Source: Gimesia algae (lineage in GTDB: Bacteria > Planctomycetota > Planctomycetia > Planctomycetales > Planctomycetaceae). From it: 64,000 nucleotides of DNA. The notes under the pieces were generated by a model that was given only the letters and a program-made list of their open reading frames with translations, ran no database searches and was not told where the DNA came from. This document shows, piece by piece, positions 44,538 through 54,514 of the stretch (position 1 is its first letter; every line of letters starts with the position of its first letter). The translations under genes were made by a program, and so were the position numbers. Location: positions 3,089,369-3,153,368 of the forward strand of contig NZ_CP036343.1 of NCBI RefSeq assembly GCF_007746795.1. Direction: 5' to 3'.

Positions 44538-45812
44538 ATGATTCGAATGATTCTTTCCGTGATGCTCACAGCAGCCTGCCTGACTTCAGTACTGCATCCG
44601 ACTCAGGCAGCAGAATGGTCTCAATTCCGCGGTCCCTCTGGAAACGGTGTTTCACAAACAACGGGGCTCCCGACCGAATGGAATTCAGAAAAGAATATTG
44701 TCTGGAAAGCAAAACTTCCCGGACATGGTTCTTCCAGCCCGGTACTGTTCGGCGATCAGGTGTTCGTCACCTCCTACACCGGCTATGGATTGACTGAAGA
44801 AGATAACGACAACCCTTCCGATCTGCGACTGCATGTAATTTCCGTCAACCGTGACAGTGGAGAAATCATGTGGGATGAATCGGTCTCGCCGATCAATGAA
44901 GTTCAGAAAATTACCAAACGGATCGTTGACCATGGTTATGCCAGTGGCACCCCTGCCTGTGATGAAACGGGCGTCTATGCTTTTTTCGGAACATCAGGTG
45001 TGGTCGCATATGACCTGAAGGGCAAACTGAAATGGCAGGCGGATGTCGGAGATGGGACCGCCGGATTTGGATCCGCTTCCTCTCCCATCCTGTATAAAGA
45101 CTTTGTGATTGTGAATGCCAGCATTGAAAGCTCAACCGTCTATGCGTTGCACAAGAGCAATGGTGAGGTCGCCTGGAAGGCTGAAGAGATTGTACGCGCC
45201 TGGACGACCCCTTCGATCGTGGATGTTCCGGGAGGCAAACAGGAACTGGTTGTCAATCAGAAAAACCAGATCTATGGCTTTGATCCCGACACGGGTAAAA
45301 AACTCTGGACCTGTGAAGGAATTCAGGACTACGTTGTGCCGGTAGTGGTACAGAATGAAGGGATCATCTACTGCCTGGGTGGTCGCAGCAACCGCAGTAT
45401 CGCCGTTCGTCCAGGGGGGCGAGGTGATGTCACGAAAACTCATAAGCTCTGGGAAGTCAATGTGGGAGCCAATGTCACTTCCCCCGTGTATTACGATGGC
45501 CATCTGTACTGGGCCAGCGATCGAGGCATTGCCTTCTGCCTGAATGCGAAAGATGGCGAGGTCGTTTACAAAAACCGCCTGCCCACCGGAGCCAGACTCT
45601 ACGCTTCGATTGTACTGGCAGACGGTAAGCTGTACGTGACGACCCGGGACAGTGGCGTCATTGTGCTGAAAGCCGGGCCTGAATATGTTGAACTGGCCCG
45701 GAATGAGATTAAATCAGACGATGATCTGTTCAATGCATCACCTGCGGTCAGCGAAGGCAGTATTTATTTGCGTACCAACGGCTATCTGTATCGAATTGCG
45801 GAGAAGAAATGA
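44538..45812 (+). CDS. Exported PQQ-type beta-propeller repeat protein
   Basis: 424 residues from the ATG at 44538, chosen because GGA lies eight bases upstream and a signal peptide follows (MIRMILSVMLTAACLTSVLH, cleavage near TQA-AEW). ATG at 44529 is also possible; a longer start at 44484 lies in the repeat. The mature protein begins WSQFRGPSGNGVSQTTGLPT, typical of planctomycete outer membrane biogenesis BamB-like/PQQ-repeat proteins. Blades show the Gly-x-x-x-W pattern: DSGEIMWDESV, KGKLKWQADVG, SNGEVAWKAEE, DTGKKLWTCEG and DGEVVYKNRLP. Seven or eight blades are likely. There is no sign of a quinoprotein dehydrogenase active site, so it is more likely a binding propeller. Role unknown; periplasmic. 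Confidence 0.86.
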   Translation: MIRMILSVMLTAACLTSVLHPTQAAEWSQFRGPSGNGVSQTTGLPTEWNSEKNIVWKAKLPGHGSSSPVLFGDQVFVTSYTGYGLTEEDNDNPSDLRLHVISVNRDSGEIMWDESVSPINEVQKITKRIVDHGYASGTPACDETGVYAFFGTSGVVAYDLKGKLKWQADVGDGTAGFGSASSPILYKDFVIVNASIESSTVYALHKSNGEVAWKAEEIVRAWTTPSIVDVPGGKQELVVNQKNQIYGFDPDTGKKLWTCEGIQDYVVPVVVQNEGIIYCLGGRSNRSIAVRPGGRGDVTKTHKLWEVNVGANVTSPVYYDGHLYWASDRGIAFCLNAKDGEVVYKNRLPTGARLYASIVLADGKLYVTTRDSGVIVLKAGPEYVELARNEIKSDDDLFNASPAVSEGSIYLRTNGYLYRIAEKK

Positions 45813-45932
45813 GGTTCTACACAAAAGATTCTGATTAAATAACTTACAAGTTTATCAGACTTTTGGAACAGGTCCTTGATACTGTGGTCTGCCCGCTGGA
45901 AATCCCGAATCGGGGCTTCTACAATACGAGGC

Positions 45933-46808
45933 ATGACTGAATCATCAACTCAAAAAGACTACCTCTTCAAAACGATCGGCGTGATTGGCGTAGGTCTGCT
46001 GGGAGGTTCCATTGCCGCTGCCGCTCGACAGCGCAATCTGGTAGAAACGATCCTCGGCGCAGGCCGAAATCCTTCCCGTATGCGGGCTGCGCAGCAGTCT
46101 GGATTATTGGATCGAGGAACAACAAACATTGCAGAGACGGCAGCACAGTCTGACCTTGTGATTGTCTGCACCCCTGTCAACCACATTGTCCAATTCATTC
46201 AGACCGTTGCCAAAAACAGTCGCGCAGGCACAATCATTACCGATGTGGGCAGTACAAAACAGCAAATCTGTGAGCAACTGAAAGGGACCCTGCCTGCAGA
46301 GGTCACTTTTGTCGCCTCGCATCCCCTGGCAGGATCAGAAAAAAGTGGCTACGAATTCTCGGATCAGAACCTGTTTCAGGATCGCCCGTGTGTGATCACT
46401 CCTGATGAATCAGTGCCCGCAGAGGCTGTTTCCCGAGTCAGGCAATTCTGGGAAGCCCTGGGCATGCATGTCCTGCAGACAACACCAGTGAAGCATGATC
46501 TGATCCTGGCGGAAACCAGCCATCTACCCCATGTGGTCGCTTCCGCGCTGGCAGCAACTTTAGCGACAGAAAACTTCAGATATACCTCAACCGGATTTCG
46601 GGACACAACTCGGATTGCCGGTGGTGACCCGACTTTGTGGATTGAGATCCTGTTAAGTAATCGAGACGCGATCGTAACGAGTCTTGAAAAATACACCCAG
46701 TCTCTGCAGCAGTTCAAGGAAGCGATCCTGAACAATGATGAAAAGCAACTCAGACAATTGCTGGAAGATGGTAAAAAGAAACACGACACATTAAATTCAG
46801 CCCCCTAA
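45933..46808 (+). CDS. tyrA: Prephenate dehydrogenase
   Basis: 291 residues from the ATG at 45933, preceded by ACGAGGC; an upstream frame to 45876 adds 19 residues without support. It oxidises and decarboxylates prephenate to 4-hydroxyphenylpyruvate in tyrosine synthesis. The Rossmann start is IGVIGVGLLGGSIAAAARQ. Other conserved parts are DLVIVCTPVNHIVQFIQTV, IITDVGSTKQQI, VASHPLAGSEKSGYEFSD, ETSHLPHVVASALAA with the catalytic His region, and FRDTTRIAGGDPTLWIEI. There is no chorismate mutase or ACT domain, so it is monofunctional, consistent with the separate AroH at 14828-15211. The purSL gene follows in the same direction within 100 bp. Confidence 0.94.
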   Translation: MTESSTQKDYLFKTIGVIGVGLLGGSIAAAARQRNLVETILGAGRNPSRMRAAQQSGLLDRGTTNIAETAAQSDLVIVCTPVNHIVQFIQTVAKNSRAGTIITDVGSTKQQICEQLKGTLPAEVTFVASHPLAGSEKSGYEFSDQNLFQDRPCVITPDESVPAEAVSRVRQFWEALGMHVLQTTPVKHDLILAETSHLPHVVASALAATLATENFRYTSTGFRDTTRIAGGDPTLWIEILLSNRDAIVTSLEKYTQSLQQFKEAILNNDEKQLRQLLEDGKKKHDTLNSAP

Positions 46809-46901
46809 GCAGCAGGACAGGTCAGGTTTTCGACTGACTACCATAGCGATAATAACAAACCTTTCATTTTCCCGATGGAATCAACAGTAACTGGAAAACA
46901 C

Positions 46902-49817
46902 ATGCTTTGCGAAGTCGAAATCAAACCCGCTCAAAATCAGATCGACCGAGAGGGTGCCCGCATCCTGAAAGAATGCCAGGTACTCGGTGCAAATTCCATC
47001 CGTACTATCCAGACAGCACACTCCTTTCTACTGGAAGGTGATCTGAATCAGGCGGGCATTGATAAAATTGCCCGCACTCTGCTGGCAGATCCGATTGTGG
47101 AAACATTTGAGATACGCATTCTGTCTGGAGTCACAGCAGAATCAACCGGCTCGGAACCACTGCTGAATGTCATGTTCAAACCCGGTGTCACTGACAACAC
47201 CGCCAACAGTGCCCGTGAGGCGATCTGTGATCTGGGTCTGGCCGTGGAGAACGTCGCCACCTGCCGCAAATACTGGGTGAACTCTGATGCTGCCTCTGAA
47301 GAAATTGACCGTATGGCTGCAAAAGTTCTTTCCAACGAGGCGATCGAGTATGTCCTGCGTGGTCCCCTGCAGATGGACAGCATTAAACTCGGTAGTGAAT
47401 ATACTTTCGAACTGGTCACCATCCCCATTCGAGAGATGAATGACAAACAGCTGGAAACACTCAGTCGCGAAGGTCAACTGTATTTAAATTTGACCGAGAT
47501 GAAGACGATCAAAGCCTACTATGTTGGTCAGAAAAAAGACCCCACCGACATTGAACTGGAAAGTATTGCCCAGACATGGAGTGAGCACTGCTCTCACAAA
47601 ACACTGGCCGGACGAATTCACTTCAAGGATGGCGAACGCGACCTGCATTTCGAGAATATGTTGAAGGAAACCATCTTCGCCGCAACGACCGAAATCCGCA
47701 AATCACTGGGTGAGAAAGACTGGTGCGTGAGTGTCTTCGCGGATAATGCCGGCGTCATTACCTTTGATGACAAGCAGGACGTCTGCTTTAAAGTCGAAAC
47801 GCATAACCACCCTTCCGCCCTCGAACCTTATGGCGGTGCCAACACAGGTCTGGGGGGAGTCATCCGTGACCCGCTGGGAACGGGACTGGGCGGCAAACCC
47901 GTCTGCAATACCGATGTGTTCTGTTTTGCTCCCCCGGAGATCCCCTACGCGGAACTTCCCGCAGGAGTACTGCATCCCAAAGCCGTCGCAACAGGCGTGG
48001 TTTCAGGCGTGCGTGACTATGGGAACCGCATGGGTATCCCCACAGTCAACGGAGCCGTCTATTTTGACGAACGGTATCTGGGCAACCCCCTGGTCTATTG
48101 TGGTAATGTGGCCATGTTACCGGTTGGTAAATCGGAAAAGCAGCAGGCACAACCGGGGCACTATATCGTCGCTGTCGGCGGACGTACGGGCCGTGATGGA
48201 ATTCACGGTGCAACCTTTTCTTCCGCAGAACTGACCTCAGATAGTGAAATGCTTTCCGGCGGTGCTGTGCAGATTGGAAATGCGATCACAGAAAAAATGA
48301 TGCTGGATGTCATTCTGGAGGCGAGAGATCAAGAATTATTCTCGGCAATCACCGACTGTGGTGCCGGTGGATTCAGTAGTGCCGTCGGCGAAATGGGTGA
48401 AAAAACCGGCGCAGAAGTCTGGCTGGATCAATGCCCGCTCAAATACGCCGGTCTGTCCTACACGGAAATCTGGATCTCCGAAGCGCAGGAACGGATGGTC
48501 CTGGCAGTTCCACCGGAAAACTGGGAAGCCTTCGAAAAAGTCTGTGCCGGCGAAGGTGTCGAAGCTTCGGTGATTGGAAAATTCACAGATACAAACCACC
48601 TGGTTTTGAAATACCAGGATCAGGTCGTAGCGGATCTGGAAATGTCGTTTCTGCATGATGGACGTCCTCCAGTCGTGCGGGAAGCCGTTTACAAGATCCC
48701 GGCGTTCACTCCCCTGACTCCTCCGCAACGGGACGATTACACCAAAGATCTAACATCGATTCTAAGCTCACTCAATGTGTGCAGCAAAGAATGGATCATT
48801 CGACAGTATGATCAGGAAGTGCAGGCTGGCAGCGTGGTCAAGCCACTGGTGGGCGTTCAGAATGATGGCCCCTCAGACGCTGCTGTGGTTCGCCCTGATC
48901 TGACATCAACGCGCGGGCTCGTGATTTCGTGTGGCATGAATCCCCGCTATGGTGATTTGAATACACACTGGATGGCGGCTTCTGCCATTGATGAAGCGAT
49001 CCGAAACTGTGTCGCCGTCGGTGCCGACCCGACGAAGATCGCCATTCTCGATAATTTCTGCTGGGGGAACACCGATCGTCCGGAAACATTGGGCAGCCTG
49101 GTGGCAGCGGCTCTGGCCTGTAAGGAATTCTCGATCGCTTACGGCTCCCCCTTCATCAGCGGTAAAGATAGCCTGTATAACGAATACTCTTTTGAGAATG
49201 AGCAGGGAGAAAAAGAGACCGTCGCCATTCCCGCATCGCTGTTGATCAGTGCCATTGGACAGATCGCTGATGTTAATCTGGCAGTCACAATGGACGTCAA
49301 ATCTCCCGGCAATCGTATTTTCATGGTGGGAACCACACACAATGAACTGGGAGGCAGTCACTTTGCCTTAGTGAACCAGCTGGAAGGAGGGCAGGTTCCC
49401 CAGGTTGATAAAGAAGAGGCACCCGAAATCTTCAAAGCCCTGCATCTGGCGATTCAAAAGCAGTTAATCAGAAGCTGTCACGACCTGAGCGAAGGTGGAC
49501 TGGCAGTGGCAGCGGCCGAAATGGCGTTTGCCGGCGGTTATGGAATGAAACTGGATCCGACCAGACTTCCTGAAGCACTGGAATTATCCACCCCCAGCTT
49601 ACTTTTCTCTGAAAGCAATACACGTTTTCTACTCGAAGTAGCACTGGATAAAATGGATGCCTTATACGAATGCTTCGGCGACCTGCCTCTGGTTGATATC
49701 GGCGAAGTCATCGGCACCCGGCAGTTCACAATCAAAGGAACTTCCGGGGGCACCGCGATCAGCGCCAGCCTGGATGAGCTGAAAGCGGCTTGGAAAAACC
49801 CACTTGCCTGGGACTGA
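46902..49817 (+). CDS. purL: Phosphoribosylformylglycinamidine synthase, PurS-PurS-PurL fusion
   Basis: 971 residues from the ATG at 46902, which is preceded by GGAAA and opens directly into the first domain; ATG 46875 is an alternative. The enzyme makes FGAM from FGAR, ATP and glutamine in purine synthesis. Residues about 1-70 and 80-160 look like two tandem PurS modules ([18 protein letters not shown] with [31 protein letters not shown] with [13 protein letters not shown]). PurL follows: [71 protein letters not shown] and [15 protein letters not shown]. No glutaminase domain follows, so a separate PurQ is needed. This is intermediate between small and large PurL. A UUCG-capped hairpin follows the stop. 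Confidence 0.93.
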   Translation: MLCEVEIKPAQNQIDREGARILKECQVLGANSIRTIQTAHSFLLEGDLNQAGIDKIARTLLADPIVETFEIRILSGVTAESTGSEPLLNVMFKPGVTDNTANSAREAICDLGLAVENVATCRKYWVNSDAASEEIDRMAAKVLSNEAIEYVLRGPLQMDSIKLGSEYTFELVTIPIREMNDKQLETLSREGQLYLNLTEMKTIKAYYVGQKKDPTDIELESIAQTWSEHCSHKTLAGRIHFKDGERDLHFENMLKETIFAATTEIRKSLGEKDWCVSVFADNAGVITFDDKQDVCFKVETHNHPSALEPYGGANTGLGGVIRDPLGTGLGGKPVCNTDVFCFAPPEIPYAELPAGVLHPKAVATGVVSGVRDYGNRMGIPTVNGAVYFDERYLGNPLVYCGNVAMLPVGKSEKQQAQPGHYIVAVGGRTGRDGIHGATFSSAELTSDSEMLSGGAVQIGNAITEKMMLDVILEARDQELFSAITDCGAGGFSSAVGEMGEKTGAEVWLDQCPLKYAGLSYTEIWISEAQERMVLAVPPENWEAFEKVCAGEGVEASVIGKFTDTNHLVLKYQDQVVADLEMSFLHDGRPPVVREAVYKIPAFTPLTPPQRDDYTKDLTSILSSLNVCSKEWIIRQYDQEVQAGSVVKPLVGVQNDGPSDAAVVRPDLTSTRGLVISCGMNPRYGDLNTHWMAASAIDEAIRNCVAVGADPTKIAILDNFCWGNTDRPETLGSLVAAALACKEFSIAYGSPFISGKDSLYNEYSFENEQGEKETVAIPASLLISAIGQIADVNLAVTMDVKSPGNRIFMVGTTHNELGGSHFALVNQLEGGQVPQVDKEEAPEIFKALHLAIQKQLIRSCHDLSEGGLAVAAAEMAFAGGYGMKLDPTRLPEALELSTPSLLFSESNTRFLLEVALDKMDALYECFGDLPLVDIGEVIGTRQFTIKGTSGGTAISASLDELKAAWKNPLAWD

Positions 49818-50242
49818 CAATCCCAAATCATCGCGTACAGTACTTAACTGAACGGCACATCTAATTTCTCTGCGGATCAGCTTTCTGGCAAGTTCCTTCG
49901 GGAAGCTGATTTTAATGCTTCCCCGGCCTGACTGTTCGAGTAAAATACTGAAAGTCCTTTGAAAATCTGTTTTGTGCTGAGCCATCAAGGATCCCTCTGG
50001 TCCTTCCGCAAAAATCACGACCCGGATCGAATCGGATATGTTCTGGCTGAACAGGAAACTGACATCGACGGAAACCGGTTTTCAGAGTCCATCCTGTCTT
50101 TTGACGGTTACCGCAGATTGGCAGGAAACCCCTGTAATTTCTCGATTTATGGTCGCAAAGTCCTGGCACAGGTATTACGATAGAGTTTACGGAACTTTCT
50201 GCGCCAAGCAGTGTTTACCTTTGTAGAAAGGTGTGAAAACGG
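49818..50242. other. 425-bp intergenic region between purL and the MoxR operon
   Basis: Holds the purL terminator hairpin and presumably the promoter of the MoxR operon. Short open frames on both strands (for example 49959-50183 plus) lack ribosome binding sites and family features. The composition is gene-like, so a decayed gene is possible but not supported. Confidence 0.35.
49876..49925 (+). terminator. Hairpin after purL, likely terminator
   Basis: ATCAGCTT at 49876-49883 pairs with AAGCTGAT at 49913-49920. Inside, TTCC and GGAA close a TTCG tetraloop. A short T-rich stretch (TTTTAAT) follows. It begins 59 bp after the purL stop codon. Confidence 0.5.
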
Positions 50243-51319
50243 ATGTCGGAAGTGAAACAAGATTCCACAGACTCTTCGGAGTTTGAAATCACTCAGAAGT
50301 CAATTGATAAACTGAGTTCAGCATACCAGCAGATCCATGGACAGATCTCCAAAGTCATTGTGGGTCAGGATGATGTGATTGAACAGCTCCTGATTGCATT
50401 ATTCAGTCGTGGCCACTGCCTGCTGGAAGGGGTTCCCGGCCTGGCGAAAACACTGATGATCAGCACGCTGGCCCAGACGCTTTCCATGTCATTCAGCCGC
50501 ATCCAGTTCACCCCGGACCTGATGCCCGCGGATATCACCGGAACAGACGTGTTGCAGGAAAACCGGGAAACGGGAGAGCGTGAGTTTCGCTTCATCCCCG
50601 GCCCGTTATTTCATAACGTGGTTCTGGCAGATGAAATCAACCGTACGCCCCCCAAAACTCAGGCCGCCCTGCTGGAAGCGATGCAGGAACATCAGGTGAG
50701 TGTCGGTCAGACCCGCCATCTGCTGAGTGATCCTTTCTTCGTTCTGGCAACGCAAAACCCGATCGAGCAGGAAGGCACTTACTCGCTGCCGGAAGCGCAA
50801 CAGGATCGCTTCATGTTCAAGGTTTATGTCCGGTACCCCTCGTTCCAGGAAGAACGACAGATTGCCCGGCAGACAACCTCCGATTCAAAAAATTCAATCG
50901 ATCATGTACTGAACGCCGTCGATGTCCTGGAGATCCAGAAGATTGTAAGACAGGTTCCGGTCTCAGATCACGTCATCGATTATGCCCTGGCGTTAGTCAG
51001 GCAGACCCGTGTCAATGAACCGGGGAGTCCTGAGTTTGTAAACGAATGGTTGAGCTGGGGTGCAGGACCGCGTGCGGTGCAGAATCTGTTGCTCGGCGGA
51101 AAAACTCGGGCGTTACTCAATGGTCATACTCACGTCTCGACAGAAGATATCAGCGCTCTGGCTGCACCGGTTTTACGTCATCGAATCGTGACAAATTTCT
51201 CTGCCGAATCTGAAGGGATCACCTCGGATCGTGTGATTGAGCGATTGATTGAAGAGACACCGTCTAAGGAAGGCGAACTGACCAGTGACCCAAGATTACA
51301 GAAAATATTTGCTGCCTGA
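50243..51319 (+). CDS. MoxR-family AAA+ ATPase
   Basis: 358 residues. MoxR ATPases are cytoplasmic chaperone-like AAA+ proteins that act on VWA-domain partners encoded beside them. Walker A is [14 protein letters not shown], Walker B is [20 protein letters not shown], and the sensor region [20 protein letters not shown] is fully conserved. The lid domain contains [18 protein letters not shown], ending near the C-terminus. It is the first gene of an operon with a DUF58 protein and two VWA proteins, the order found in Bat/aerotolerance-type loci. The ATG at 50243 follows GAAAGGTG. Its last 35 bases overlap the next gene, which suggests translational coupling. Confidence 0.96.
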   Translation: MSEVKQDSTDSSEFEITQKSIDKLSSAYQQIHGQISKVIVGQDDVIEQLLIALFSRGHCLLEGVPGLAKTLMISTLAQTLSMSFSRIQFTPDLMPADITGTDVLQENRETGEREFRFIPGPLFHNVVLADEINRTPPKTQAALLEAMQEHQVSVGQTRHLLSDPFFVLATQNPIEQEGTYSLPEAQQDRFMFKVYVRYPSFQEERQIARQTTSDSKNSIDHVLNAVDVLEIQKIVRQVPVSDHVIDYALALVRQTRVNEPGSPEFVNEWLSWGAGPRAVQNLLLGGKTRALLNGHTHVSTEDISALAAPVLRHRIVTNFSAESEGITSDRVIERLIEETPSKEGELTSDPRLQKIFAA

Positions 51320-52196
51320 AGCAATCTCTCGCATTTCCCGACTGGAAATTCGAGCACGTACGATCGTCGAAGGGTTCCTGTCGGGATTACACCGCAGCCC
51401 CTTCTTCGGGCAATCTGTAGAATTCGCTCAACACCGGGAATATGCCCCTGGTGATGATGTACGGAATATCGACTGGAAGGTCTGGTCCAAAACAGATAAA
51501 TACTACATTAAACAGTACGAGGAAGACACCAACCTCCGCACCACACTACTGGTGGATGTCAGTGAATCCATGCAGTTTGGAACCGGCCCTTTAACCAAAT
51601 ATGAGTACGGTTGTACGGCAGCCGCTGCCCTCGCATTTCTTCTGCTCAAACAGCAGGATGCGGTTGGCATGGTTACGTTTGACGACGGGATTCGCAGCCG
51701 GGTTCCCGCGTTGAGTAAACGAAATCACCTCAATGCCCTGCTGACAGCACTGGCATCAGAAAAACCAGCTAAAAAAACTGATATTTATGACGTACTAAAG
51801 GAAGTGGCAGAAACGCGCTCGCAGAAAGGCACGATTATTCTCATATCCGATTTATTCGTTGACAGAGAGAGTCTGTTCAAAGGATTACGCCTGTTGCAAT
51901 ATCGAGGGCATGATCTGATGCTGCTGCATATCCTGGATGATCAGGAACTCGATTTTGATTATTCTGGAACAACACGATTTGAAGGCATGGAAGAAGCGGG
52001 CGAACTGGTTTGCGACCCCCGTTCTTTAAGAGATGGCTATCTCAAAGCCATGCAGGAGTTTTTAAATGAAATCAGAAGACGTTGTGCCAGCAATAAATTT
52101 GACTACCAGACAATTCGAACCAGCGAATATCTCGATGCTGCTTTGTCCCACTACTTGAATCATCGCATCGGAATGCAGCAATCCATCCGACAATAA
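51285..52196 (+). CDS. DUF58 domain protein, VWA-like
   Basis: 303 residues from a GTG at 51285 that overlaps the MoxR gene by 35 bp; GGAAGG lies about 12 bases upstream. The DUF58 signature is [20 protein letters not shown] followed by [24 protein letters not shown]-like part follows with the metal-site motif [12 protein letters not shown] and [15 protein letters not shown]. No membrane helix is seen, so it is cytoplasmic or peripheral. DUF58 proteins are regular partners of MoxR ATPases, and the pair is thought to remodel or insert cofactors into client proteins. The client here is unknown; the following VWA membrane proteins are the obvious candidates. Confidence 0.94.
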   Translation: MTQDYRKYLLPEAISRISRLEIRARTIVEGFLSGLHRSPFFGQSVEFAQHREYAPGDDVRNIDWKVWSKTDKYYIKQYEEDTNLRTTLLVDVSESMQFGTGPLTKYEYGCTAAAALAFLLLKQQDAVGMVTFDDGIRSRVPALSKRNHLNALLTALASEKPAKKTDIYDVLKEVAETRSQKGTIILISDLFVDRESLFKGLRLLQYRGHDLMLLHILDDQELDFDYSGTTRFEGMEEAGELVCDPRSLRDGYLKAMQEFLNEIRRRCASNKFDYQTIRTSEYLDAALSHYLNHRIGMQQSIRQ

Positions 52197-52246
52197 ACCA
52201 AACAGAGTCCCCGATTCTCTCCAGCCTGTAACTGACGATTCGACTT

Positions 52247-54514
52247 ATGGAAGCATGGTTAACCCAACATTTTGTGAATTCTGCACTGGTCACAACCGGC
52301 GCATTGATGATTGCTGCGCCGATCATCATTCACCTGATTAATCGCTTCCAGTATAAACGTGTTCAATTTGCCGCAATGGAATTTCTGTTGCAGAGTCAGC
52401 AGACCAATCAACGTCGCGTGCTGCTTGAACAGTTACTGTTACTGTTACTGCGCATCATTCTCATCATCTGTCTGCTGCTGTTAATCGGTCGTCTGATTCT
52501 GGACCCCAATCAGTTATCGATGTTTCACGGTGCCAAGTCACATCATGTGATCGTGCTGGATGACAGTGGTTCGATGGGAAACGCCTGGGGAGAACAGACG
52601 GGCTTCAAAGAAGGCCTGCAGGTTATTCGCAAAATTGCCTCCGAAGGTGCCAATCGTCCCAATACGGAAAAATTCTCTTTAATCGTCTTATCCCGGGCCG
52701 ATGCCCCCCTGTTTCTACAGCGTGATATTAATGAAGAACTGATCAACGAACTGGATGCCAAACTCTCCAATCTTACCTGCTCACATCAGAGCCTGGACCT
52801 GAATCAGGGACTGGAAGCAGCCGTCGACCTGTTGAATGAAGACCGTGCCGTCATCAAAACGCTTCACCTGATCTCTGACTTCCGCAAGTCAGACTGGCAG
52901 GAAAAGAAGGGGGTGGCTGCAACAATCGAAAAGTTGAGCAACAGTGATACGGCAATCAACCTCATCAAGACTGTACCTGAATCTCAATCGAATCTGGCAA
53001 TCACAGAACTTTCCGGTGCAACCGAAGTTGCAGCCGTCGATGTGCCGCTCCGCCTGAGAATCAGCCTGAAGAATTTTGGAGAACAGATCACAGAAGACGT
53101 GCGCGTCTCTGCGTTTGTCGATCAGAACAAACTCCCGATGAGCATCGTCTTTGATAAAATCGAAGCCGGCAGTGAAATATCGCAGGACTTTGATGTCGTA
53201 TTCAATAAGCCCGGCCTGCATCAGATTAATGTCAGCCTGACAAACGATGCGCTGGATGGTGATAATGAGCGGTATATGGCCATCAATGTCAAACCCTCAA
53301 ACCCGGTCCTGATTGTTGACGGCAATCCCTCCGGCAACGAGTGGATGTACATCCAGACGGCAATTGCCCCCGATGCGACTACCACCGGATTTGCCCCTTC
53401 TGTTGAGAATGTCGATTATCTGCGCAGGCATCCTCTCAGCCAGTTTAAAAACATTTATCTACTGAATGTCGCAGAGCTGCCTCTGGATGCCATCGCCGCT
53501 CTGGAAAATTTTGTCTCTGAGGGGGGTGGCCTCATCTGGTTTGCGGGTCCTTCCCTCCAACCTGCCTTTTACAATGAAAAGCTATACAAAGATGGCAAAG
53601 GGCTGTTTCCGGCACCGCTGGAAACGTCTCCACGTGAGTTGCCTGCCCGCGAATCGAATACCACGGTGGATCTGAATGTCAGTGATCACCCCCTCTTTTC
53701 GGTCTTTGCCGGCCAGGATAATCCACTTATCGAAGCCGTAACGATTTCACGTTACTTTCCCATTTCTGAGCAGTGGCTGCAAACCAAAGCGGATAAAGCA
53801 TCGGGCGTGAATGTGATCGCAACTCTCCGCAATCAGGTCCCGTTGATCCTCGAACACAGGCTGGGAAAAGGACGCATCATTACCTGCCTGACATCCGCTG
53901 GTCCTGTCATGACCAATGAGGGGGAGCCGTGGAACACCTGGGCCTTTAACCCCAGCTATATCGTGTTCCAGTTGGAACTACAGAAATACCTGGTTCAGTC
54001 CCGCTCGCATGAGCAGGCAGAAATTGTAGGCGCATCGATCCCCTTTTCCCTCGATGCCTCTCTGTTTTCGGATGAAATTGAAATTCAGACTCCCGTGACA
54101 CAGGGAGGACGGACCATTCGCCTCAAAGCGACTCCCGAAGAACAACCAGACACAGCCGGCGACAGTACGCTGCAACTCGTGACCGTTTACCGGGACACGG
54201 ATCAGCCCGGCGTTTATACGGTTCAGTTGAAGCGGCAGGACCAGACCCTTGCGTCCCGCATGTATGCTTTCAACTTTCCCGTATCAGAAAGCAATCTGGA
54301 ACTGGCTACGACCGATGAACTCATGAACGAGCTGGGCAATTCAAAACAGATTCAGATTCAGGAACCAGGCGAATTTCAATGGATTCAAGGCCGGGAAGCC
54401 GGTCGAGAAATCACGAACGCGATTTTGCTGATCCTGTTCGTGTTATTGATTTGTGAACAGTTGCTGGCCTATCGTCTAAGCTATCATCCTAAAATAGCGG
54501 GGGCCGCCGCATGA
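52247..54514 (+). CDS. BatA-like membrane protein with VWA domain
   Basis: 755 residues. The N-terminus is the BatA-type double membrane anchor: ALMIAAPIIIHLINRFQYKR with VQFAAMEFLLQSQ, then LEQLLLLLLRIILIICLLLL. A VWA domain follows with an intact MIDAS start (HHVIVLDDSGSMGNAWGE). Then come a CARDB/adhesin-like beta segment (about 260-350) and a glutamine amidotransferase-like segment, DAIAALENFVSEGGGLIWFA. Near the end is a C-terminal membrane helix (AILLILFVLLICEQLLAYRL). The large middle part should be periplasmic. BatA-type proteins are linked to aerotolerance and envelope stress in Bacteroides and Leptospira; the planctomycete role is unknown. The stop overlaps the next start by four bases. 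Confidence 0.88.
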   Translation: MEAWLTQHFVNSALVTTGALMIAAPIIIHLINRFQYKRVQFAAMEFLLQSQQTNQRRVLLEQLLLLLLRIILIICLLLLIGRLILDPNQLSMFHGAKSHHVIVLDDSGSMGNAWGEQTGFKEGLQVIRKIASEGANRPNTEKFSLIVLSRADAPLFLQRDINEELINELDAKLSNLTCSHQSLDLNQGLEAAVDLLNEDRAVIKTLHLISDFRKSDWQEKKGVAATIEKLSNSDTAINLIKTVPESQSNLAITELSGATEVAAVDVPLRLRISLKNFGEQITEDVRVSAFVDQNKLPMSIVFDKIEAGSEISQDFDVVFNKPGLHQINVSLTNDALDGDNERYMAINVKPSNPVLIVDGNPSGNEWMYIQTAIAPDATTTGFAPSVENVDYLRRHPLSQFKNIYLLNVAELPLDAIAALENFVSEGGGLIWFAGPSLQPAFYNEKLYKDGKGLFPAPLETSPRELPARESNTTVDLNVSDHPLFSVFAGQDNPLIEAVTISRYFPISEQWLQTKADKASGVNVIATLRNQVPLILEHRLGKGRIITCLTSAGPVMTNEGEPWNTWAFNPSYIVFQLELQKYLVQSRSHEQAEIVGASIPFSLDASLFSDEIEIQTPVTQGGRTIRLKATPEEQPDTAGDSTLQLVTVYRDTDQPGVYTVQLKRQDQTLASRMYAFNFPVSESNLELATTDELMNELGNSKQIQIQEPGEFQWIQGREAGREITNAILLILFVLLICEQLLAYRLSYHPKIAGAAA

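Noticed and set aside
49959-50183. 74-codon plus-strand frame upstream of the MoxR gene
   Set aside because: No ribosome binding site and no family features; a decayed gene cannot be excluded but is not supported.
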